Positions 1 to 6,192 of a DNA stretch of 10,401 bases are shown here, piece by piece. Below the pieces are notes generated by a model. That model did not search any database. It was not told where the DNA came from and saw only the letters and a program-made list of their open reading frames with translations. The position numbers and the translations under genes are program-made. Source of the DNA: Synechococcaceae cyanobacterium (GTDB taxonomy: Bacteria > Cyanobacteriota > Cyanobacteriia > PCC-6307 > Cyanobiaceae); assembly GCA_947460085.1 (NCBI GenBank), contig CANHGA010000053.1, forward strand, positions 1 to 10,401, written 5' to 3'. Each line of letters begins with the position of its first letter. Position 1 is the stretch's first letter.

Positions 1-450
1 CAATGCGGCAGCACAACGCCCAGTCTCGAGCGGTAGCAGCAGGTTGAGCAGGGCCTTGGGCCATCCCCACTGGGCCAGTCGGGCCCCATTGAGGTTTTGC
101 TGCACGGTGAGTTCTTCGATCAGGCGCAGGTCTTGCCAGAGGGTGCCAATGCGGGCCTGTTGGCGGCGGCGTTGGCGCCGGCTTTTGGCTGGAGGCGCCC
201 CCTGCCAGAGAACGGTGCCCCCATTGGGTTTGATCAGTCCATTGGCCACCGCCAGCAGGCTGCTTTTCCCCGCTCCGCTGGCGCCAATCAGGGCGACCCG
301 TTCACCGCTGTGGATGTTGAGGTTGATGGCCTCGAGGCGCTGCTGGCCCCGACCGGCCAGGGCGATGTCCTGCAGTTCCAGCAGGGCCGGGCCGGGAGCT
401 TGGTCACCTGGGCTCCCTGCGTTGTCAGCCTCTAGCGTCTGACGGATCAC
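1..450 (-). CDS. ABC transporter ATP-binding protein, PhnC-like (partial, C-terminus beyond left edge)
   Basis: This is the nucleotide-binding subunit of an ABC importer, acting on the cytoplasmic face of the inner membrane. The minus strand is open for 150 codons down to base 1. The visible part has a Walker A motif GASGAGKSS (residues 56-64 from the GTG at 448-450) and a Q-loop in IGTLWQDLRL (Q106), followed by IEELTVQQNL, a layout like that of phosphonate-type ATPases (PhnC). The signature motif, Walker B and H-loop lie outside the window. A PhnD-like binding protein is encoded on the same strand at 1864-2811, so the two probably serve one transporter, with a permease expected further left. 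The start is uncertain: no clear ribosome binding site is visible, and the frame stays open up to a GTG at 517-519 that follows an in-frame TAA. Family is well supported; the substrate is inferred. Confidence 0.85.
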   Translation of the reverse strand, partial: MIRQTLEADNAGSPGDQAPGPALLELQDIALAGRGQQRLEAINLNIHSGERVALIGASGAGKSSLLAVANGLIKPNGGTVLWQGAPPAKSRRQRRRQQARIGTLWQDLRLIEELTVQQNLNGARLAQWGWPKALLNLLLPLETGRCAAAL

Positions 451-465
451 GGGCAGCTTGCGGGA

Positions 466-1836
466 ATGGATCTGGGTAGCGTTCCATCCTGCCTTTTTGC
501 CTTCCAAGGCGTTGGCCACTTACCAGGCACGCTTCTGCCAAGGGGGTTTTTCCTCTTTCTGGGCCTTCTGTATTTACTGGCGTTGGCGGCGGATCGCTGG
601 GCCACCCGGTTGGGGGTACCTGCCGCGTTAACGGTCCTGGTGGTGGGCCTGGTGGTGAATATGAGGGGTGGCGATGTTTTAGCGCTCGACCATGCCCAGG
701 TCGAAACCTTGCATGTGATGAGCCTGGCGCTGCTTTTGTTCTATTCAGGCCTCAAAACAGACCTGCGCCGCATCCGTGGTCACCTCACCTTCGCCCTGTT
801 GCTCTCCACCGTGGGAGTGATGGTGACCCTCTTCCTTCTTGCCTTCTGGCTCGTTTGGCTGGGTTCGCCAGGGGGGGATCTTGTCGACCTTGCCTGGGCT
901 CCGGCCATGCCCTGGGGTGCGGGCTTGCTAGCGGCAGCTTGTTTGATGGCCACCGATAGCTCTGCCACCGAAGACCTGCTGCAGTCGTTGAAGCGGTGGT
1001 TACCCAGGGAGGTCAGTGAGGTGCTGCAGTTTGAAGCTGCCCTCACCAATTTGGCAGCCATTCTTTGCTTCGGTTTTATCGCGGCCTTATTTCAGGCCCA
1101 GGCCCACGGCGGCCATGGCCATCTCCATGCTGCCTATGGATTGGGGGCTGTTCAGGAGTTGCTGAACCTGTTCAAACACGTGTTGGCTGGTGTTTTGTCA
1201 GGACTGCTGGTGGGCCTGGGCGCCAGCGTGTTGATTGATCGGTTGCTTCGCGAGCATTCCCAGTTGCTGGTTCTTGCCATATCCGTAGCTTTTGTGGCCT
1301 ACGGCTTGGGGAATGTCTTTGGAGGTGGCGGGATCGTGGCGGTGTTTGTCTGTGGGCTTGTCATGAGCAACTGGCATTACCGCGATTCCTGGGTCAATCA
1401 CGAGGCGTTGCAGAAGGTTTTGCTGCCCTTTAACACCTTGGCTGAATACACAATCCTGTTGCTGCTTGCCTTTTTGGTGAGCCCCCAGCAATTGATCAGA
1501 ATCCTGCCCTTGGGCTTTGCCACAGCCTTGATCCTGTTGCTTGTGGTTCGTCCTTTGGCCGTACTGATCATTCATCGCTCGAGCCGGATGAAGCGAGGGG
1601 CCCTCCTGGCTATTTCCTTCTGTGGGGTGCGAGCTGCGGTGCCCCTAGCCCTTTCATTGAGCCTGGCTTTGGAAGTACCGGAATTGAGCGGGGTGAGCTC
1701 CGCTTCGGCAGAGTTGTTAGGCCAAAACTTGGCTTCGCTGGTCTTTATCGTGATCCTTATGGATCTTGTGATCCAGGGGCTGCTGGCCCGGCCCCTGGTG
1801 CGAAGAATGGCCCTCATGCAAACCCAAAGCCCATGA
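466..1836 (+). CDS. Cation/proton antiporter, CPA superfamily (Na+/H+ or K+/H+ exchanger)
   Basis: This is an integral membrane exchanger likely trading Na+ or K+ for protons. The 456-residue product is almost entirely hydrophobic helices (roughly 11-13). Family landmarks are an ATDSSATED segment (T163, D164) at the unwound helix position, the segment FEAALTNLAAI (E190), a glycine-rich GGGGIVAVFVCGLVMSN stretch (286-302), a VRPLAV motif (R362) and a CGVRAAVPLALSL motif (R389) matching the conserved arginine helix of CPA1 exchangers. At the place where CPA1 members usually carry Asn-Asp and CPA2 members Asp-Asp, this protein has Thr194-Asn195. A histidine-rich loop lies at 213-221. There is no C-terminal TrkA/RCK domain. 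The ATG at 466 lacks a clear ribosome binding site and leaves only 15 bp to the divergent ATPase start, so translation may begin downstream, before the first helix near residue 27. Ion specificity cannot be told. Confidence 0.85.
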   Translation: MDLGSVPSCLFAFQGVGHLPGTLLPRGFFLFLGLLYLLALAADRWATRLGVPAALTVLVVGLVVNMRGGDVLALDHAQVETLHVMSLALLLFYSGLKTDLRRIRGHLTFALLLSTVGVMVTLFLLAFWLVWLGSPGGDLVDLAWAPAMPWGAGLLAAACLMATDSSATEDLLQSLKRWLPREVSEVLQFEAALTNLAAILCFGFIAALFQAQAHGGHGHLHAAYGLGAVQELLNLFKHVLAGVLSGLLVGLGASVLIDRLLREHSQLLVLAISVAFVAYGLGNVFGGGGIVAVFVCGLVMSNWHYRDSWVNHEALQKVLLPFNTLAEYTILLLLAFLVSPQQLIRILPLGFATALILLLVVRPLAVLIIHRSSRMKRGALLAISFCGVRAAVPLALSLSLALEVPELSGVSSASAELLGQNLASLVFIVILMDLVIQGLLARPLVRRMALMQTQSP

Positions 1837-1848
1837 TTTGGGCTTTGG
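1824..1848. terminator. Perfect 10-bp hairpin between convergent antiporter and binding-protein genes
   Basis: The left arm CCAAAGCCCA (1824-1833) and right arm TGGGCTTTGG (1839-1848) are perfectly complementary, with a 5-nt loop TGATT. The loop contains the TGA stop of the antiporter (1834-1836), and the hairpin fills about half of the 27-bp gap to the stop of the minus-strand gene. On the minus strand the stem is followed by a short GTTTG run; on the plus strand no T-tract follows. It therefore looks like a terminator acting mainly on the minus-strand transcript, possibly in both directions. The structure is seen directly; the role is inferred. Confidence 0.6.
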
Positions 1849-1863
1849 ACGGGCCGGATCCGA

Positions 1864-2811
1864 TCAGCGGATTTTGCCGATCTGCCGGCCCACCTGTTCA
1901 ATCTGCTTGTATTCGGCCGCGTTCACCTTGGTGAACTGTTGGGCCCCAAATAACTTCAGGATTTGCTTTTGCTCGGGATCACTCGTTCGCCAGCTGATGA
2001 TGGCCTTCGAGAGCTTGGTGGTGAATCCTTTGCCAAAGCTTTGATCCAGGTTGGGCTGGGCTAGCCACAGGTAATCGGGGTAAGGGCTGGTGCGCCAAAT
2101 CACTTCAACCTTGGCCCGGTTGACCTTGCCGTTGCGGAGGTTGGATTTCCAAACCTGTTCATTCACGGCGCCGGCTTGGTAGGCCCCGCTTTGGACCAGG
2201 GCAATGGTGGCGTCATGGCTGCCGCTGAAGCCCGGGGCTCCGCCGGCAAAATCACTCAATTTCACTCCCGCCTGGCTGAGAAAGTATTGGGGCATGAGGC
2301 GCCCCGAGGTGGAGCTTTCCGATCCGAAGGTGAAGCGCTTGCCCTTGAGTTCGCTCAGCCCCTTCACATTGCGAATCGGCTTGAGGCCACTGGCGGTGTT
2401 GGCGATGAACACCGAATAGAACTGGGCATCGATATCCCGTTGGGCAATCATGCGCGCCCCAGGCTTGAGCAGGGTGGCCTGCACCCCTGTGAGTCCCCCA
2501 AACCAAACCACATCCAGATTGCCGGTGCGGAAGGCACTCACGGCCGCGGAGTAGTCGGCGACAGGCACGTACTTGACGGCCACTCCAAGCTGTTGGGAGA
2601 GCTCATTGGCGACGAGCCCGTAGAGCCGATTCAGCTTTTCAGGGTTTTGATCCGGAATGGCACCGATGCGCAGCACGGGTTTTTGCACCTCTGCCCCAGC
2701 TGGAGCAAGTCCAATGGCGCTTAGGGCCGTTGGATTCAGGGCAGGCAGGGCGGGCAGGAGGGCCAGCGACAGGCCAACGGCAACGGCGGTGAAGCGGGCG
2801 GGAATGCGCAT
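1864..2811 (-). CDS. ABC transporter substrate-binding protein, PhnD family (phosphonate/putative selenate type)
   Basis: This is an exported solute-binding protein that delivers an oxyanion or phosphonate-like ligand to an ABC permease. The 315-residue product begins with a basic end and a hydrophobic segment (about 8-25) resembling a signal peptide, with possible cleavage after the PAGA at 37-40. The mature part carries family landmarks: LRIGAIPDQNPEKL (47-60), WFGGLTGVQA (103-112), GSESSTSG (163-170, the ligand-loop motif of PhnD/PtxB proteins) and GSHDATIALV (197-206). The 'PDQNPEKL ... WFGGLTGVQA' pattern fits the group often annotated as 'putative selenate' binding protein, but the ligand cannot be assigned from sequence. 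It lies on the same strand as the PhnC-like ATPase at 1-450, with the antiporter gene between them on the other strand. The ATG at 2811 has only a weak ribosome binding site. No 'lipobox' cysteine is present, so it is probably a free periplasmic protein. Confidence 0.88.
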   Translation of the reverse strand: MRIPARFTAVAVGLSLALLPALPALNPTALSAIGLAPAGAEVQKPVLRIGAIPDQNPEKLNRLYGLVANELSQQLGVAVKYVPVADYSAAVSAFRTGNLDVVWFGGLTGVQATLLKPGARMIAQRDIDAQFYSVFIANTASGLKPIRNVKGLSELKGKRFTFGSESSTSGRLMPQYFLSQAGVKLSDFAGGAPGFSGSHDATIALVQSGAYQAGAVNEQVWKSNLRNGKVNRAKVEVIWRTSPYPDYLWLAQPNLDQSFGKGFTTKLSKAIISWRTSDPEQKQILKLFGAQQFTKVNAAEYKQIEQVGRQIGKIR

Positions 2812-2869
2812 GGAATCAGAACGGTTCAGGCGGGATTGGAATGGCCGCCAACGAGGCTGGCAGGGGAGG

Positions 2870-2903
2870 ACCTAAGGAGGATGCCCTAAGAGGAAAGCCC
2901 TAA
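2870..2903. repeat. Three TTAGG(G/T) motifs at 14-nt spacing upstream of the binding-protein gene
   Basis: On the plus strand ACCTAA (2870-2875), CCCTAA (2884-2889) and CCCTAA (2898-2903) recur at exactly 14-nt intervals, reading TTAGGG, TTAGGG, TTAGGT on the minus strand. The surrounding 14-mers match their neighbours at about 10 of 14 positions. The block starts within the aminotransferase stop region and ends about 58 bp upstream of the binding-protein start. It could be a small operator array for that gene or a decayed tandem duplication. The repeats are seen directly; any function is a guess. Confidence 0.4.
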
Positions 2904-4078
2904 AGGGAGACCAGGAAGCGCTGAAGGCGCTCGAGGCCATCTTCGATGGTGGCAGGTGACGCGGCACAGGACAGGCGAATGCAGCGGTCGTCGCCGAAGG
3001 CCACGCCCGGCACCACGGCCAAACCCACCTCGTCGAGCAGGCGGTTGCAGAGGGTCATCGAATCCAGCCCGAAGTGGCTCACGTCCGGGAACGCATAAAA
3101 CGCCCCTTCTGGGGCCATGAGCTTCAGGCCCTCCATGGCCATCAGCCCCTCGGTGAGCAGGCTGCGGCGCACGTTGAACTCGGCAGCCATCGCGTGGACG
3201 CACTGCCTTGAGCCACTGATGGCCGCCAGGGCGCCGAATTGGGCGAAGGTGCACACATTGCTGGTGGTCTGGCTTTGCAGGGCGCTGGCGGCGGCAATCA
3301 CCTCTTGGGCTCCGGCCAGCCAGCCGATGCGCCAGCCGGTCATGGCCCAGCCCTTGGCAAAGCCATTCACCGTGAAGATGCGGTCGGCGAGGTCGGGGGC
3401 CACTGCCGCAAAGCTGTGGTGGGCATGGCCTGGGGCCAAGAGAAATTCGTAGATCTCGTCGCACACCACGAGCACCTGGGGATGGCGGCGCAAAACGTGG
3501 GCAATCGCTTCCAATTCGGCTCGGCTCAGCACCATGCCCGTGGGATTGCTCGGGCTATTGAGCACGAGCAGCCGGCTCGCTGGGGTGATAGCCGCCTCCA
3601 ATTGCTCCGGCTTCAGCCGGAAGCCTTGGTCGGCATCACTGGGCAATTCCTTCACCGAGGCCCCAGCCATCCGGGCAATCTCGGGATAGCTCAGCCAGTA
3701 AGGCGCAGGCAGCAGCACCTCATCGCCGGGGCCGAGCAGTACCTGAAAGAGGTTGTATAGGGCCTGTTTACCGCCGTTGGTGACCAGCACCTGGGACGCC
3801 GTGGTGGGGACGTGGTTTTCCTGGCTGAATTTGGCGGCGATCGCCTCGCGCAAGGCCGGTTCCCCGGCGGCTGGTCCGTACCGGGTTTGGCCATGATCCA
3901 GGGCTTTGATGGCAGCGGCCCGGATGAATTCGGGGGTGTCGAAATCCGGTTCGCCCGCACTCAGGCTGCAGACATCGGCCCCATCGGCGCGCAATTGTTT
4001 GGCCTTGGCAGCGATGGCCAGGGTTAGCGAAGGCTGGAGAGCCTTGGCTCGATCGGAGAGCAAGCCCCTATCCGGCAT
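2900..4078 (-). CDS. Class I/II PLP-dependent aminotransferase (aspartate aminotransferase family)
   Basis: This is a cytoplasmic PLP enzyme that moves amino groups between amino acids and 2-oxo acids; the closest family role is aspartate (and possibly prephenate or aromatic) transamination. The 392-residue length is normal for the family. Visible motifs are SAGEPDFDTP (40-49), the TRYGPAAGEPALR stretch (65-77), NPTG (178-181), CDEIY (206-210, D207 and Y210 contacting PLP), NGFAKGWAMTGWRIG (238-252) with the Schiff-base lysine K242, and CIRLSCA (366-372) with the carboxylate-binding arginine R368. The serine usually preceding the PLP lysine is alanine here, which is common in related cyanobacterial enzymes as far as I recall. 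The ATG at 4078 gives the standard N-terminus. It is transcribed towards the binding-protein gene, 88 bp away, and divergently from the glycosylase gene. Exact substrate is not resolvable. Confidence 0.92.
   Translation of the reverse strand: MPDRGLLSDRAKALQPSLTLAIAAKAKQLRADGADVCSLSAGEPDFDTPEFIRAAAIKALDHGQTRYGPAAGEPALREAIAAKFSQENHVPTTASQVLVTNGGKQALYNLFQVLLGPGDEVLLPAPYWLSYPEIARMAGASVKELPSDADQGFRLKPEQLEAAITPASRLLVLNSPSNPTGMVLSRAELEAIAHVLRRHPQVLVVCDEIYEFLLAPGHAHHSFAAVAPDLADRIFTVNGFAKGWAMTGWRIGWLAGAQEVIAAASALQSQTTSNVCTFAQFGALAAISGSRQCVHAMAAEFNVRRSLLTEGLMAMEGLKLMAPEGAFYAFPDVSHFGLDSMTLCNRLLDEVGLAVVPGVAFGDDRCIRLSCAASPATIEDGLERLQRFLVSL
3836..3845. repeat. HIP1 palindrome (GGCGATCGCC)
   Basis: This is a full HIP1 octamer GCGATCGC with flanking G and C, within the aminotransferase gene. 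HIP1 is a highly iterated palindrome of many cyanobacterial genomes, and its presence supports the cyanobacterial assignment. Confidence 0.7.
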
Positions 4079-4209
4079 GGTTCACGGGGGCCGGCATGGG
4101 GCAATGGCCGGCTACGGGTGGCACGGCATGAGCTATGCAACCACTTTGCCGCACGCCCCAACCCGGCGGCGTTCATTCCAAACCAAATTCCCAACCAACA
4201 CTCCCGCCC
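4079..4209. promoter_or_regulatory. Divergent intergenic region between aminotransferase and uracil-DNA glycosylase genes
   Basis: These 131 bp separate two divergent starts and must contain their 5' leaders and probably both promoters. A TATGCA hexamer (4134-4139) resembles a -10 box for the plus strand, but no convincing -35 box was found. GGCCGGC occurs twice (4089-4095 and 4106-4112) and could pair. No strong ribosome binding site precedes either gene. Confidence 0.3.
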
Positions 4210-4833
4210 ATGGCCCATGCCCTAGCCCCCGGTTCGGCGCCCGATTGGTCGGCTTTCGCCGCGGCCTGTGGAGCTTGCACCCGCTGCGGCCTCAGCTCCG
4301 GGCGCCAGCAGGTGGTGATCAGCCGGGGCCACCAACGGGCCCGCCTGATGTTGATCGGGGAAGCCCCTGGGGCCACAGAGGATGGGGTGGGAGAGCCCTT
4401 TGTGGGCCGCTCCGGTCAGCTGCTCGACCAGCTGTTGGCCGAAGCCGGCCTCGATCCCAGCCGGGATGTCTACCTGTGCAACGTGGTGAAGTGCCGGCCC
4501 CATGACAACCGCAAGCCCCGGGCTGGGGAACTGGCTGCCTGCCGTCCTTGGCTGGACCAACAAATTGCCTGGGTGGATCCCCCCCTGATTGGCTTGCTCG
4601 GAGCTACGGCCCTATCGGGGGTGCTGGGGGTGAAGTCGGGCATGAGCCAGCTGCGTGGCCACTGGCTGGCGGGGGAGGGCTCCCTCCTCGGCGGCCGCCT
4701 GCTGATGCCCCTCTTCCATCCCTCCTACCTGTTGCGCAATCCATCGCCGGCCGAGGGCAAGCCGAAGTGGCTCACCCGGGAGGATCTTCGTGGTGCTGCC
4801 GAGCGACTTCGCCAATTGCCCGCTTCCCTGTGA
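4210..4833 (+). CDS. Family 4 uracil-DNA glycosylase (4Fe-4S)
   Basis: This is a base-excision repair enzyme that removes uracil, arising from cytosine deamination or misincorporation, from DNA. From the ATG at 4210 the product has 207 residues, about the usual family length. It shows the four cluster cysteines expected of family 4: C23-x2-C26 at the N-terminus, C95 in NVVKCRP and C111; an extra cysteine C20 lies just before the first pair. The catalytic and uracil-binding segments are GEAPGATED (50-58) followed by EPFVGRSGQLLD, and FHPSYLLR (169-176) containing H170. An upstream in-frame ATG at 4135 would add a 25-residue proline-rich tail with no family similarity, so 4210 is preferred, although no clear ribosome binding site precedes it. 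The stop is 31 bp before ispG on the same strand, suggesting co-transcription. Confidence 0.92.
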   Translation: MAHALAPGSAPDWSAFAAACGACTRCGLSSGRQQVVISRGHQRARLMLIGEAPGATEDGVGEPFVGRSGQLLDQLLAEAGLDPSRDVYLCNVVKCRPHDNRKPRAGELAACRPWLDQQIAWVDPPLIGLLGATALSGVLGVKSGMSQLRGHWLAGEGSLLGGRLLMPLFHPSYLLRNPSPAEGKPKWLTREDLRGAAERLRQLPASL

Positions 4834-4864
4834 CAGGCTTGGCCCATCTCAAGGTCTCTTCACC

Positions 4865-6103
4865 ATGACTGGCACCCTGGCCCGTCCCGAAGCTTCCGCA
4901 ACCGATTGGGCCAACGATCCCCGCTTTGACACGGTGATCCGTCGCCGCAAAACCCGCAGTGTGAGGGTCGGTGACATCTGGATCGGCAGTGACCACCCCG
5001 TGGCGGTCCAATCGATGATCAATGAGGACACCCTCGACATCGAAGGAGCCACGGCCGGGATTCGCCGGCTGCATGAGGCGGGCTGTGAGATTGTGCGCCT
5101 CACCGTGCCCAGCCTGGCCCATGCCAAGGCGGTGAAGGAGATCCGCCAGCGCCTGGAAGAGAGCTACCAGCCTGTGCCCTTGGTGGCGGATGTCCACCAC
5201 AACGGCATGAAGATCGCCCTGGAGGTGGCCCAGCACGTGGACAAGGTGCGGATCAATCCGGGCCTTTATGTCTTCGATAAGCCCGACCCCAGCCGCACTG
5301 AGTTCACCCCTGAGGAGGTGGCGGCGATCGGTGATCGGATCCAGGCCACGCTTGAACCCCTGGTGACCTTGCTTAAGGAGCAGGACAAGGCCCTCCGCAT
5401 CGGCGTGAACCACGGTTCCTTGGCCGAGAGGATGCTCTTTACCTACGGGGATACCCCCGCGGGAATGGTGGAATCCGCGTTGGAATTCATCCGTATTTGC
5501 GATCGCCTCGACTTTCACAACATTGTGATTTCGATGAAGGCGTCCCGGGCTCCGGTGATGCTGGCCGCCTATCGGTTGATGGCCCATCGCATGGACGCCG
5601 AGGGTTTCCATTACCCCCTGCACCTGGGCGTCACCGAGGCCGGTGATGGCGATTACGGCCGGATCAAAAGCACCGCTGGCATCGCCACCCTCTTGGCCGA
5701 TGGCCTGGGCGACACGATCCGCGTGTCGCTCACTGAAGCGCCGGAGAAAGAAATCCCCGTTTGCTATTCGATTCTTCAGGCGCTTGGGTTGCGCAAGACC
5801 ATGGTCGAGTACGTGGCCTGCCCCAGCTGTGGCCGCACCCTGTTCAACCTGGAAGAGGTGCTGCACCAGGTGCGCTCGGCCACGGCCCACCTCACCGGCC
5901 TCGATATTGCCGTGATGGGCTGCATCGTGAATGGCCCGGGTGAGATGGCCGATGCCGATTACGGCTATGTCGGCAAAACCCCTGGAACCATTTCCCTGTA
6001 CCGCGGTCGCGATGAGATTCGCCGGGTTCCGGAAGCCGAGGGGGTGGAGGCATTGATTGCCCTGATTAAGGAGGATGGACGCTGGGTTGAGCCCGGGGCC
6101 TGA
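4865..6103 (+). CDS. ispG: 4-hydroxy-3-methylbut-2-enyl diphosphate synthase IspG (GcpE)
   Basis: IspG catalyses the reductive conversion of 2-C-methyl-D-erythritol 2,4-cyclodiphosphate to HMBPP, the penultimate step of the MEP isoprenoid pathway that supplies carotenoids, phytyl chains and quinones; in cyanobacteria the electron donor is normally ferredoxin. The 412-residue product contains RRRKTRSVRVG (26-36), PVAVQSMINEDT (45-56), ADVHHN (108-113), the RIGVNHGSL segment (178-186), and the C-terminal 4Fe-4S ligands C319 and C322 (ACPSCGR), C353 (GCIVNGPGE) and E360. The compact form, lacking the large plant-type central insert, is complete. The frame remains open upstream to 4790, but the ATG at 4865 lies after the glycosylase stop, has AAGG at 4851-4854 and gives a standard N-terminus. 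No sign of damage is seen. Confidence 0.97.
   Translation: MTGTLARPEASATDWANDPRFDTVIRRRKTRSVRVGDIWIGSDHPVAVQSMINEDTLDIEGATAGIRRLHEAGCEIVRLTVPSLAHAKAVKEIRQRLEESYQPVPLVADVHHNGMKIALEVAQHVDKVRINPGLYVFDKPDPSRTEFTPEEVAAIGDRIQATLEPLVTLLKEQDKALRIGVNHGSLAERMLFTYGDTPAGMVESALEFIRICDRLDFHNIVISMKASRAPVMLAAYRLMAHRMDAEGFHYPLHLGVTEAGDGDYGRIKSTAGIATLLADGLGDTIRVSLTEAPEKEIPVCYSILQALGLRKTMVEYVACPSCGRTLFNLEEVLHQVRSATAHLTGLDIAVMGCIVNGPGEMADADYGYVGKTPGTISLYRGRDEIRRVPEAEGVEALIALIKEDGRWVEPGA
5499..5506. repeat. HIP1 palindrome (GCGATCGC)
   Basis: A second HIP1 octamer lies inside ispG, followed by C as in the common extended form. Two octamers in this window exceed the roughly 0.3 expected by base composition alone, by a rough hand estimate. 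Confidence 0.65.
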
Positions 6104-6113
6104 CTCCCCAATT

Positions 6114-6139
6114 GCTTCGGTTTTCGCCCTGCTCGAAGC
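6114..6139 (+). other. Weak inverted repeat between ispG and the protease gene
   Basis: GCTTCG (6114-6119) and CGAAGC (6134-6139) are complementary around a 14-nt loop, starting 11 bp after the ispG stop. No T-tract follows, so it is not a typical intrinsic terminator. It may be a chance repeat, an attenuating hairpin, or a 3'-end stabiliser for the ispG transcript. Confidence 0.25.
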
Positions 6140-6192
6140 CTGGCTTAGGCGACTAGCTTGTGGGGATCCGTAGGGCATTGGGAGCTCGCAGC

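Noticed and set aside
44..442. Two plus-strand open frames (44-442 and 97-435)
   Set aside because: They are antisense to the ABC ATPase, whose minus-strand translation has intact Walker A and Q-loop motifs; the products are R/A/P/S-rich without family features.
1851..1891. GGGCCGG ... CCGGCCC inverted repeat after the antiporter hairpin
   Set aside because: It has a 27-nt loop and lies mostly within the binding-protein coding end; likely chance in GC-rich DNA.
2874..2889. AAGGAGG followed directly by ATG-CCC-TAA on the plus strand, resembling a mini leader peptide
   Set aside because: There is no spacing between the ribosome-binding motif and ATG, only one sense codon follows the start, and both flanking genes are on the other strand.
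4089..4112. Repeated GGCCGGC in the divergent intergenic region
   Set aside because: It is short and self-palindromic, so easily found by chance at this GC content; no support for an operator.
4135..4209. N-terminal extension of the glycosylase from ATG 4135
   Set aside because: The 25 extra residues are proline-rich with no family match; ATG 4210 gives the usual length.
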